Shown here: positions 42,364 through 50,114 of the stretch, one piece after another
Numbering within the stretch: the stretch's first letter is position 1
Layout of the letters: each line of letters opens with the position of its first letter
Assembly (NCBI GenBank): GCA_029259715.1
Contig: JAJDEP010000010.1
Span: 124,001 to 188,000 of the forward strand
DNA from: Planctomycetota bacterium
Lineage (GTDB): Bacteria; Planctomycetota; B15-G4
Direction of reading: 5' to 3'
DNA length: 64,000 bases
Position numbers and translations under genes: made by a program
Notes under the pieces: model-generated
The model's database searches: none
Seen by the model: the letters and a program-made list of their open reading frames with translations, nothing else
What the model was told of the DNA's origin: nothing

Positions 42364-42920
42364 CAAGTCGTGGGCGCGCAGGTGCAGCCTTCCTTCTTGC
42401 CCGGCGAGCAGGTGTGGATGACCGTGTCCGTGCCGGTGAGACGGAACTCGATGAGGATCGCGATCACGAAGGCCCCCACCGTCGGCGGGAGCGGCGGGCA
42501 GCTGCAGTTGGCGCCCACGCCCGGGCGGACGGAGACCGGCGCCACGGCGCAGACATTCACGAGTCGCTCGGGCTGGTTGAGGACATCCACGGTCTCGAGG
42601 GCCGTGACGGGGCAATTCATGCCGGCGCCCGCGTAGCACTCGGCCACGAAGGTGAAGCGCACGTCGACGTTGCTTCCGCCGGCGCCCGGCACCAGTCCGG
42701 TGGCGCAGGCCTCGAGGGTCGGGAAGCAGCCCTGCGTGAAGCAGATCAGGTCGCCAGAGAGCGCCGGGCTCGCCGTGGCCGCCCGGACGCTGGGCGCGAA
42801 GACCATGCCGGCTCCGGCCGCGAGGGCTCCGGCCCGGATGGCATCCCGACGCGTGATGGCGGGTTCTTCCGGCCGGACATCCTCGTTCTCGTCCGGACCG
42901 CTCCGCTTCGACTCATCCAT
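42357..42920 (-). CDS. Cys-rich exported protein with Tat-type signal
   Basis: Unrecognised exported protein, 187 aa, with an AG-rich ribosome site before ATG 42920. After 22 acidic residues comes ITRRDAIRAGALAAGAG, a twin-arginine signal, ending near SVRAAT. The mature part of about 140 residues has around ten Cys (FTQGCFPTLEACAT, ECYAGAGMNC, NCSCPPLPP, CSPGKKEGCTCAPTTCP) and otherwise beta-prone sequence. Its start overlaps the stop of the PqqD-fusion gene by 8 bases, so the two are co-translated. It could be the substrate or product scaffold of the surrounding modification genes, or a metal- or disulfide-stabilised surface protein. Confidence 0.7.
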   Translation of the reverse strand: MDESKRSGPDENEDVRPEEPAITRRDAIRAGALAAGAGMVFAPSVRAATASPALSGDLICFTQGCFPTLEACATGLVPGAGGSNVDVRFTFVAECYAGAGMNCPVTALETVDVLNQPERLVNVCAVAPVSVRPGVGANCSCPPLPPTVGAFVIAILIEFRLTGTDTVIHTCSPGKKEGCTCAPTTCP

Positions 42921-43947
42921 TCCTCGTCTCCCCCGTTTCGTCGTTTGCTGCCCCGTCGTTTGCTGCCCTATCTGTTGTTGCGCCCGGGAGCAAGATACCA
43001 GCAATCAGGAATTCGTCGACAACCGTGATGAGCCGCTCGCGCAACACCCCGTCGTCCTCGTCGAACAGGTCGGCGATCTCCGCAGCGAGCGCGCGCACGG
43101 AGACGGCCCCGTCGAACGCGTCGTAGAGGGACTCGGCCAGGGGATCGAGCAGGACGGCCTGGCCCCGCGACGGCGCCACGGCGAGACACTGGCCGTTGAC
43201 GCGCGTCCTCAACACGCCGGGCCTGCGCACCGGACGACGGGCCCACAGCCACGCGTCGTGGTCGGCGGACCGCGGCGGCGGGCCGGAGGCCCGGCCGTCG
43301 CCGGCAGCGTCGGTGCGGGCGACGAATTCCTCGGGAGCGCCACAGCGCCGCTCGAGTTGACCGGCGACGGTGCCGATGCTCGCGACAAGGTCGAGGCTGC
43401 GCGCCGGGTCCGAGCCGAAGCCCGCGCAGGACGTGGCCAGGATCAGCGCAGCCTGCGCCGGTTCAAGCTCGGGCCCGGGGGGGCCGCCCATCGACGCGCC
43501 CGTCGACGCGCCGTCGCCCCCCACGATCAAGACGCGGGCGCCGTGCAGCCGCGCCAGGGTCAGGCCATCGCCCCGACCGCGAGCCTCCGGCTCCCCGCTC
43601 TCGTCTTCCGTCACGAGGACGTAGCCGATCGCCTCAGGCACGCACTCGGGGTCGGTGTGGACCTGCAACACCGGCGGCTCGCCCGCCGTGAAGCGCCCTC
43701 GGAACACCGCGGCCGCGGGGTGCCGCAGGCTGAGGTACGAGCGCACCTGGGATCGCAGCGTGGCCTCGAAGCTGCCCGATTCCTCGGAGCGGAAGAGCAC
43801 CGCGCCTGCGTAGCTGAGCACCCAGCCGACCTTGTCGCCGCGAAAGACGTAGAAGGGCTCGGGGTGTTCGTCGGCCCGAGCGTCATCCGGAACGGACGGA
43901 AAGACGCGCTCCACCAGCGTGAAGTCGTTGGCCCGGACAGCGATCAC
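42913..43947 (-). CDS. Unrecognised protein with C-terminal PqqD-like domain
   Basis: Protein of 344 aa from GTG 43947. The first 240 residues match no family I recognise; they include VGWVLSYAGAVLFRSEESG and a Gly-rich ARVLIVGGDGASTGASMGG stretch. Residues about 245-330 (GQCLAVAPSRGQAVLLDPLA, AESLYDAFDGAVSVRALAAE, LFDEDDGVLRERL) have the PqqD-type winged-helix pattern. It is thus a second potential peptide-recognition protein in the locus and is translationally coupled to the Cys-rich exported protein. A 7-bp hairpin (43972-43989) lies in its leader. Function unknown. Confidence 0.68.
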   Translation of the reverse strand: MIAVRANDFTLVERVFPSVPDDARADEHPEPFYVFRGDKVGWVLSYAGAVLFRSEESGSFEATLRSQVRSYLSLRHPAAAVFRGRFTAGEPPVLQVHTDPECVPEAIGYVLVTEDESGEPEARGRGDGLTLARLHGARVLIVGGDGASTGASMGGPPGPELEPAQAALILATSCAGFGSDPARSLDLVASIGTVAGQLERRCGAPEEFVARTDAAGDGRASGPPPRSADHDAWLWARRPVRRPGVLRTRVNGQCLAVAPSRGQAVLLDPLAESLYDAFDGAVSVRALAAEIADLFDEDDGVLRERLITVVDEFLIAGILLPGATTDRAANDGAANDETGETRNG

Positions 43948-44241
43948 GCCGAACGGCGTCGAGAAGCGTCGCTGGCTTGACCAAGCCAGACGGAGCTCTC
44001 CTCCTCAGGTCTTCGCGCGGTATCGCTGCACGCGTTGGACTCCGCTCGCCACCACCGGTCAGGCCGGCGCCATCGCCCTCACCAAGAGGCCCGCGCATTC
44101 CGGCTCGCAGAGGCTAGCAGCCGATCCCGCGACTCACCACGGACTCCTCCGGCGTCAGCGCGGCCCGCCCCGTTGCGGAGGGGTGATATCATCGCCGCGC
44201 TCGTGAACACCTGATCCCCGAATCGGTGAGGTGCTCGATCC
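43948..44241. other. Divergent intergenic region
   Basis: Nearly 300 bases between the PqqD-fusion gene and the large propeller gene without a convincing ORF. CTGGCTT-GACC-AAGCCAG (43972-43989) forms a 7-bp hairpin in the leader of the leftward gene. TATCAT (44187-44192) within GTGATATCAT is the best -10-like site for the rightward gene, without a matching -35. Confidence 0.4.
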
Positions 44242-47193
44242 ATGCGGACGCAAACCTCCCTCGTGGCGCCCGTCCTCCTCGGCAGCGTGATCCTGTTCGC
44301 CGGCTTCGTGGTGTCCGACTCGAGCGTCACCCGGGACACGTCGACGAGCGCCGCCGCCGGAGCATCGTCCGCCCCGCACGGCCCCGCCCACGGCCCCGCG
44401 CCCACGCCCGCGCAGCTCGCCGGCGCCGAACGCGCGCTGGCCGCCAAGCGCAGCAAGCTGGAGACCCGCGGTCCGAAGGCCTTCGACCAGCCCGACAAGG
44501 CCGCCGAGTTCTTCCTTGAGCAGCGCTTCGTGCCCGGCACGCGCTCGTTCCCCGCCGAGAGATTGTTCGTCGAGGACCAGCGCCTGCGCGAACGGGAGCG
44601 CCGGCTCGATCTCGAACGGGCCTCCGCCGTCGCGAACGGCGACGAGGCCGACGCGCCGGGCGGCATCACCGCCTGGGACTGGCTCGGCCCCGGCAACATC
44701 GGTGGGCGCACCCGGGCCCTGGCCATCGATCCGACCAACCCGCTGGTCATGTACGCCGGAGGAGTCGCCGGCGGTGTGTGGAAGTCCGTCGACGCCGGCG
44801 CCAACTGGAACACCACCGACGATCTGATGCTCAACCTGGCGGTGACCACCATCGTCATCGACCCCGTCGACTCGGACGTCATCTACGCCGGCACCGGGGA
44901 AGGCATCTACCCCCATCCGCTCATGCTCCAGGGGCTGGGCGTGTTCAAGTCCGTCGACGCGGGCGCCACCTGGTCGCAACTGAGCGGCACGGTGGTGGGC
45001 GTGCCCACCGGCGCCTTCCACTTCGTGAACAAGCTCGTCATCAGCCCCAACGACAACGACCGCCTGTATGCGGGCACGCGCACGGGGGTCTGGCGCAGCG
45101 ACGACGCCGGCGTCACGTGGACGCACCGGCTGGGCAACCCCACCTACCTCTCGGGGCCCAGCGACAGCAACGGCTCGGTGGCCGGCTGCCTCGACCTGGC
45201 CATCCGCAGCGACAGCGACCCCGACGTGCTCTTCGCGTCGTTCGGCAACCTCGAGAAGGACGGCCTGTTCCGCTCCACGGACGGCGGCGCGACGTGGCTC
45301 GAGGCGGTCATGCCGAGCAACATGGGCCGCACGACCATCGCCATCGCGCCGAGCGACAATGACGTGATCTACCTGGGCATGGCCGACAACGGCACGGTCA
45401 ATCCCGTTGGCCAGCTCGTGAACATCTACCGCTCCCTCGACGGCGGCCTGACCTACACCCCCCAGGTCGACATGGGCTCGCTCACCGGGCCCTGGCTCTA
45501 CAGCAACCTCGTGTTCGCCACCGGCTGCTTCGGCACCGAGACCTACTCGCAGGGCTGGTACGACAACGCCCTCGCCGTCGACCCGACCGACGCCGACGTG
45601 GTGTGGGTGGGCGGCATCGACCTGTTCCGCAGCGATGACGGCGGCGTGAACTTCGAGATCGCGTCGTACTGGTTCTTCTACCAGGACGATCCGTGGCCGC
45701 CCTACCAGCTGCACGCCGACCAGCACACCCTCGTCTTCCACCCCGGCTACGACGGCACGACCAACCAGACGATGTACGTCGGCAACGACGGCGGCCTCTA
45801 CCGCACCGACAACGCCCTCGCCGCGACGAGCCTCAACGACTGCCCGAGCAAGAGCGTCGACCCGCTGCCCGGCATCGTGTGGCAACACCTCAACAACAAC
45901 TACGGCGTGACGCAGTTCTATCACGGGGACAGCGCCGCGGTGGGCGACGTGTACGTGGGCGGCGCCCAGGACAACGGCACCAGCCGCGTCACCTCCGCCG
46001 TCACCCCCGACGCGTGGGACGCCATCTTCGGCGGCGACGGCGGCTACGTGGCCATCGATCACAGCGACCCCGACATCATGTACGTCGAGTACCAGGGCCT
46101 CGGGAACATGCAGAAGTCGACGGACGGCGGCGAGACCTTCGTGCCCACCAACGAGGACATGCTCGGCGAGGAGGGCGCGTTCATCCCGCCCTTCGCCATG
46201 GACCCGTCCGACCCGCTGGTGCTGTGGACCGGCGGCCATTATCCATGGCGCACCACCGACGGCGCCGGCGTCTGGGAGATCGTCGGCCCCGACTTCCTCG
46301 ACGCCGAGGTCATCTCGGCCATCGCCATCGCGCCGACGGATGGCAACGTCGTCTACCTCGGCTTCACCAATGGCTACGTGGCCAAGTCCTCCGACGCCCT
46401 CGCGCCGGCGCCCACGTGGACCGTCTACGAGGACGACCTCTGGGGCGCGTGGGTCAGCAGCATGGCCGTCGACCCGGTCAACCCCGACATCGCCTACGTG
46501 ACCTACTCGAGCTACGGCGTCGACCACATCCTGCGCACCATCGACGGGGGCGGGAGCTGGTTCCCCCTCGACGGCGACATCGTCTTCGGCGGCATCCCCG
46601 AGATCCCGGTGCACTGGATCGCAACGCGACCGTGCAACGGCAACCAGCTCTACGCCGGCACCGAGCTCGGCGTGTTCGTGAGCGACGACGCGGGCCTGAC
46701 CTGGGACCCGGCCAACACCGGCCTGGCCCACACCATCGTCGAGTGCCTCGACTGGCAGGACTGCGACACGCTGGTGGCCTTCACCCACGGTCGCGGCGCC
46801 TACCGCACCGACCTCGCGCCCTGCCTGATCACCGTGGTCGTCGGCGGCACCTTCGGCGCGTTCGGCGTGCCCACGCTCACCACGAGCGGGCTGTTCACCG
46901 GCGGTTCGCTGGTGAACATCAACCTCACCAAGGCGCCGGCCAACGCGCCCACGCTGCTGTGGATCTCGACCCAGTCCGAGCCACTCCAGGCGCTCGGCGG
47001 CACCGTCCACGCCAACCCATTCGCCTTCCAGTTCCTGCTCATCGCCGACGGCTCGGGCAGCATCGACCTGCAGGGCTCCTGGCCCCAGGGCATCCCGGCG
47101 GGCAGTCAGTTCTGGCTCCAGTTCCTGGTGGAAGACCAGACGGTCATCGACGGCATCACCCTGTCGGACGCGATCCGCATCACCACGCCGTGA
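44242..47193 (+). CDS. Large exported VPS10/BNR-type beta-propeller protein
   Basis: Secreted protein, 983 aa, with GAGGTG before ATG 44242. Signal helix near residues 8-25, a charged helical stretch to 140, then a double propeller (about 145-880) with BNR/Asp-box units such as GGVWKSVDAGANW, GVWRSDDAGVTW, GLFRSTDGGATW and LYRTDNA, as in sortilin-type and exo-glucanase-like repeats. The last 95 residues (LLWISTQSEPLQALGGTVHA, then FWLQFLVEDQTV and LSDAIRITTP) are the module also found at the end of the 34673-36433 product. Probably a surface or secreted protein; substrate unknown. Confidence 0.82.
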   Translation: MRTQTSLVAPVLLGSVILFAGFVVSDSSVTRDTSTSAAAGASSAPHGPAHGPAPTPAQLAGAERALAAKRSKLETRGPKAFDQPDKAAEFFLEQRFVPGTRSFPAERLFVEDQRLRERERRLDLERASAVANGDEADAPGGITAWDWLGPGNIGGRTRALAIDPTNPLVMYAGGVAGGVWKSVDAGANWNTTDDLMLNLAVTTIVIDPVDSDVIYAGTGEGIYPHPLMLQGLGVFKSVDAGATWSQLSGTVVGVPTGAFHFVNKLVISPNDNDRLYAGTRTGVWRSDDAGVTWTHRLGNPTYLSGPSDSNGSVAGCLDLAIRSDSDPDVLFASFGNLEKDGLFRSTDGGATWLEAVMPSNMGRTTIAIAPSDNDVIYLGMADNGTVNPVGQLVNIYRSLDGGLTYTPQVDMGSLTGPWLYSNLVFATGCFGTETYSQGWYDNALAVDPTDADVVWVGGIDLFRSDDGGVNFEIASYWFFYQDDPWPPYQLHADQHTLVFHPGYDGTTNQTMYVGNDGGLYRTDNALAATSLNDCPSKSVDPLPGIVWQHLNNNYGVTQFYHGDSAAVGDVYVGGAQDNGTSRVTSAVTPDAWDAIFGGDGGYVAIDHSDPDIMYVEYQGLGNMQKSTDGGETFVPTNEDMLGEEGAFIPPFAMDPSDPLVLWTGGHYPWRTTDGAGVWEIVGPDFLDAEVISAIAIAPTDGNVVYLGFTNGYVAKSSDALAPAPTWTVYEDDLWGAWVSSMAVDPVNPDIAYVTYSSYGVDHILRTIDGGGSWFPLDGDIVFGGIPEIPVHWIATRPCNGNQLYAGTELGVFVSDDAGLTWDPANTGLAHTIVECLDWQDCDTLVAFTHGRGAYRTDLAPCLITVVVGGTFGAFGVPTLTTSGLFTGGSLVNINLTKAPANAPTLLWISTQSEPLQALGGTVHANPFAFQFLLIADGSGSIDLQGSWPQGIPAGSQFWLQFLVEDQTVIDGITLSDAIRITTP

Positions 47194-47215
47194 CGCCGCG
47201 CACGCTCCCGCGCTC

Positions 47216-48019
47216 ATGATCGAGATCCGCCGCTCCCATGACCGTGGCCACGCCGATCACGGCTGGCTCGACGCGTATCACACCTTCTCCTTCGCGGAGT
47301 ACCGCGACCCGGCGTTCATGGGCTTCGGCCCGCTGCGCGTGCTCAACCAGGACCGCATCGCGCCGGGCCAGGGCTTCGGCACCCACGGCCACGCCGACAT
47401 GGAGATCGTCACGCTGGTGCTCGAGGGGCTGCTCCAGCACGAGGACTCGTTGGGCAACGGCTCGACCATCCGGCCGGGCGAGGTGCAGGTCATGTCGGCG
47501 GGCTCGGGCGTGACCCACAGCGAGTTCAACGGTTCGCGCACCGAATCGCTGCACCTGCTGCAGATGTGGGTGCGGCCGCGAACGCGCGGCACGCCTCCCC
47601 GCTATGACCAGAAGGACTTCGCGCCGGACACGCGCTCGGGACGCCTGCGCCTGGTGGTCTCGCCCGACGGCGCCGAGGGGTCGCTCTCCATCGATCAGGA
47701 TGCACGCCTGTTCGTCGCGCGCCTCGGCGCGGGCGACGAGGTGCACCAGCCCCTCGCGCCGGACCGCCTCGCATGGCTGCACGTGGCCCGGGGGCGCCTG
47801 CAATTGCACCAAGCCGGTAGCGGTAGCGGTAGCGGTAGCGGTAGCGGTAGCGGTAGCGGCGGTGGCGGTGGCGGTGGCGGTGGCGACAAGGGCAGCGACC
47901 TCGAGACCATCAACCTGGGCCCCGGCGATGGCGCCGGCATCCGGGAGGCGCGTTCATTGCTCCTGACCGGCGTCGAAGCTGCCGACATCGTGCTGTGGGA
48001 CCTGCCGTCCGTCCGGTGA
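47216..48019 (+). CDS. Pirin-family bicupin with (Gly-Ser)n insert
   Basis: Pirin/YhhW-like bicupin, 267 aa. Metal-binding positions of the first cupin are visible in FGTHGHADMEIVTLV and AGSGVTHSEFN. The second cupin (about 165-265) is split by (GS)7 followed by a poly-Gly stretch, coded by seven GGTAGC and four GGTGGC units. Pirins of this type include quercetin dioxygenases and redox-sensing proteins. It starts 22 bases after the propeller gene. The repeat would form a flexible loop; copy-number change alters length in steps of two residues without shifting frame. Confidence 0.9.
   Translation: MIEIRRSHDRGHADHGWLDAYHTFSFAEYRDPAFMGFGPLRVLNQDRIAPGQGFGTHGHADMEIVTLVLEGLLQHEDSLGNGSTIRPGEVQVMSAGSGVTHSEFNGSRTESLHLLQMWVRPRTRGTPPRYDQKDFAPDTRSGRLRLVVSPDGAEGSLSIDQDARLFVARLGAGDEVHQPLAPDRLAWLHVARGRLQLHQAGSGSGSGSGSGSGSGGGGGGGGGDKGSDLETINLGPGDGAGIREARSLLLTGVEAADIVLWDLPSVR
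47816..47884 (+). repeat. Hexanucleotide repeat inside pirin gene
   Basis: GGTAGC is repeated seven times (47816-47857), then GGC, then GGTGGC four times (47861-47884). All units are in frame and encode Gly-Ser and Gly-Gly pairs in the second cupin domain. Confidence 0.95.
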
Positions 48020-48054
48020 GGCCGGGTGCGCCCCTCGGACGTCGCGCCCCGCGT

Positions 48055-48567
48055 CTACCCGTCCAGCGTGGCCGCGACCATGGCGAGCTGGATGTCGAGG
48101 CCCTTCTTCACGCCGCCGCCGATGGCCATCATCACGCGGAAGACGGGCGTGTGCCACGTGCCCTTCGCGATGTCGGTGACGCCCGAGAGGGTCACGCGGC
48201 AGCCGTCTCCGGCGGGCTCGAGGGCGTACTCCCAGCGGCTCTCCATGGCGGTGGCCCCCGACGTCATGTGGCGCACCATGCGGCGCGGCGCCTCGGAGAC
48301 CTCGGTGGTGACGGTGATCACCTCACCGTGTCCCATGTCCTCCGTCCAGACCGGGCCGGTGGGCGCTGCCGGCAGGTCCTCGATGGACTTCATCATCCGG
48401 CCGGTCATGGGATGGGCGCGCACGTCCTGCAGCGCGTCCCACACGGCTTGCACGTCGCGATCGAAGGCGACCACCGTCGCGCCTTCGTAGCGCACCGGCA
48501 TGAACGAGCCGATCACGAACACCGACGCGACCAGGACCACCACACCGATCAAGACCCAGAGCACCAT
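48055..48567 (-). CDS. SRPBCC-family membrane-anchored protein
   Basis: Polyketide-cyclase/START-like (SRPBCC) protein, 170 aa. An N-terminal membrane helix (VLWVLIGVVVLVASVFVIGSF) is followed by the helix-grip fold: AFDRDVQAVWDALQDV, VITVTTEVSEAPRRMV, WEYALEPAGDGCRVTLSG. GAGGTG lies 6 bases before ATG 48567; a GTG at 48576 could start three residues earlier. Such proteins bind hydrophobic ligands; role unknown. It converges on the pirin gene with a 35-base gap. Confidence 0.8.
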   Translation of the reverse strand: MVLWVLIGVVVLVASVFVIGSFMPVRYEGATVVAFDRDVQAVWDALQDVRAHPMTGRMMKSIEDLPAAPTGPVWTEDMGHGEVITVTTEVSEAPRRMVRHMTSGATAMESRWEYALEPAGDGCRVTLSGVTDIAKGTWHTPVFRVMMAIGGGVKKGLDIQLAMVAATLDG

Positions 48568-48688
48568 GCGTTTCACCTCGCGCCCCCGCCCCTCGTCGAA
48601 AGCAGGGTCCGCCTGTCCCACCGGCCTTCCCCGCCCATCGCCGACCAGCATAACCGGCGATCCGGCGCCGGCGGATAGACTGCGACCC

Positions 48689-49438
48689 ATGTGCGGACGC
48701 ACCACCCACCTCTACAGCTGGGAGGAGGTTGCCGAGTACTTCGGCATGACCTGGGCCGAGCCCCTCGTCGAGTTGCAGCCGCGCTACAACGTCGGACCGG
48801 GGCAGGCGGCGCCCGTCGTGCGCATGGATGTCGAAGCCGGGCAGCCGCGACTCGACGCATTGCGTTGGGGCCTCATCCCGGGCTGGGCCAAGGACCACAA
48901 GATCGGCTACCGCACGATCAACGCCCGGGCGGAGACCGTGGCGAGCAAGCCGGCCTTCCGCAGCGCGTTCAAGCGGCGCCGCTGTCTCGTGCCGGTGAGC
49001 GGATTCTACGAGTGGCAGAAGCTGCCGGCCGCGGGCGCCAACGCGGGCGGCCGCAAGGGCAAGCCGGTCAAGCAGCCGTGGCTGCTGCGCCCGGCCGAGG
49101 GATCGATCCTCGCCCTCGCCGGCCTGTGGGAGCGGTGGCAGCCGAAGGACGCCGGCGCCGAGGGCGGGAGCGACGTGCTCGAGAGCTTCACCATCATCAC
49201 CACCGAGGCCAACGCCACCATGGCCCCGCTGCACGACCGCATGCCGGTGATCCTGCCGCCGACCGAGCACGCCCTGTGGCTCGACCCCGAGCTCGACGAC
49301 GCCGAGGTGTTGCAGGGCGTCCTGCGACCGGCGCCCGAGGGCCTGCTCGCCCCCGTGCCCGTGAGCACCCACGTCAACCGCGTGCAGAACGACGACCCCC
49401 GCTGCCTCGAGCCGGTTGCGCCTCCCCTCATCGGCTGA
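48689..49438 (+). CDS. SRAP-family abasic-site protein (YedK/HMCES)
   Basis: SRAP protein, 249 aa, that forms a thiazolidine crosslink with abasic sites in single-stranded DNA through Cys2 (start MCGR). Supporting residues are in place: Asn in RYNVGPGQ, the Glu of NARAET and the His of APLHDRMPVIL; SGFYEWQK is also typical. An insertion near residue 120 (AAGANAGGRKGKPVKQP) is slightly longer than usual. It protects DNA at replication-blocking lesions. The ATG at 48689 is fixed because Cys must follow Met. Confidence 0.93.
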   Translation: MCGRTTHLYSWEEVAEYFGMTWAEPLVELQPRYNVGPGQAAPVVRMDVEAGQPRLDALRWGLIPGWAKDHKIGYRTINARAETVASKPAFRSAFKRRRCLVPVSGFYEWQKLPAAGANAGGRKGKPVKQPWLLRPAEGSILALAGLWERWQPKDAGAEGGSDVLESFTIITTEANATMAPLHDRMPVILPPTEHALWLDPELDDAEVLQGVLRPAPEGLLAPVPVSTHVNRVQNDDPRCLEPVAPPLIG

Positions 49439-49472
49439 TCGGGATCCCGGGAAGGCGATTCGGTTCCGCCGG

Positions 49473-49613
49473 ATGATTGCGATTCGACTCCTCACTGGCC
49501 ATCGTGTCGGCATGGCCAGGGCGCAACCCGAGCACCACGACGGCTTCATCGTGTCGGCCGTCGAGTGGATGGCCGAGGGCAAGCCACGCAACTGGAAGTC
49601 CATGCAGAAATGA
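49473..49613 (+). CDS. Possible small protein coupled to the haem-binding gene
   Basis: Short frame of 46 codons from ATG 49473 (or 33 residues from ATG 49512) ending in an ATGA overlap with the next gene. The product includes EHHDGFIVSAVEWMAEGKPR. No family is recognised and the ribosome site is weak; the main support is the translational coupling to the haem-binding protein. Confidence 0.35.
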   Translation: MIAIRLLTGHRVGMARAQPEHHDGFIVSAVEWMAEGKPRNWKSMQK

Positions 49614-50062
49614 CGCCGAGCAAACCATCCCCCATGCGCCGCTGGCTCAAGCGGATCGTCGTCACCCTGGCGGTGCTGCTGGTGTTGATCCAGGCCATCC
49701 CCGAGGGGCGCGACCACTCCAACCCGCCGGTGACGGGCGAGCCCGCGTGGGACAGCCCGCGCACCCGCGCGTTGTTCATGACCACCTGCGGCGACTGCCA
49801 CAGCCACGAGACCCGCTGGCCCTGGTACAGCCACGTCGCGCCGGCCTCATGGCTCGTCCAGCAGGACGTCGAGGAGGCCCGCCGCAAGTTCAACGTCTCG
49901 TCTTGGAACCTCTCGCAGCGGCACGGCACCGAGGCCGCCCACGAGTACGAGAGCGGCGAGATGCCGCTGTGGTTCTACCTGCCGCTGCACCCGTCGGCGA
50001 ACCTCTCGGACGACGAGCGCGACGAGTTGCTCGCCGGCATGCGCGCGACCTTCGGGGACTGA
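49610..50062 (+). CDS. Haem_bd-type c-type cytochrome domain protein
   Basis: Membrane-anchored haem-binding protein, 150 aa. An N-terminal helix (about residues 9-30) precedes a single C-x-x-C-H site (CGDCH, residues 60-64) followed by the HETRWPWYSHVAPASW pattern of Haem_bd (PF14376) proteins. It should be a periplasmic monohaem c-type cytochrome needing the cytochrome c maturation system. Its ATG overlaps the stop of a small ORF. Electron partners are not in the window. Confidence 0.85.
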   Translation: MTPSKPSPMRRWLKRIVVTLAVLLVLIQAIPEGRDHSNPPVTGEPAWDSPRTRALFMTTCGDCHSHETRWPWYSHVAPASWLVQQDVEEARRKFNVSSWNLSQRHGTEAAHEYESGEMPLWFYLPLHPSANLSDDERDELLAGMRATFGD

Positions 50063-50114
50063 CGCCGCCCGCCCCTGTCTCAGGATTCGGGTCCCAGGAT
50101 TCAGGTCCCGGGAA

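Noticed and set aside
44155-47217. Minus-strand open frame of 1020 codons opposite the propeller gene
   Set aside because: Low-complexity Gly/Val/His/Arg sequence without domains, a mirror of the biased codons of the real plus-strand gene, which has signal peptide and Asp-box repeats.
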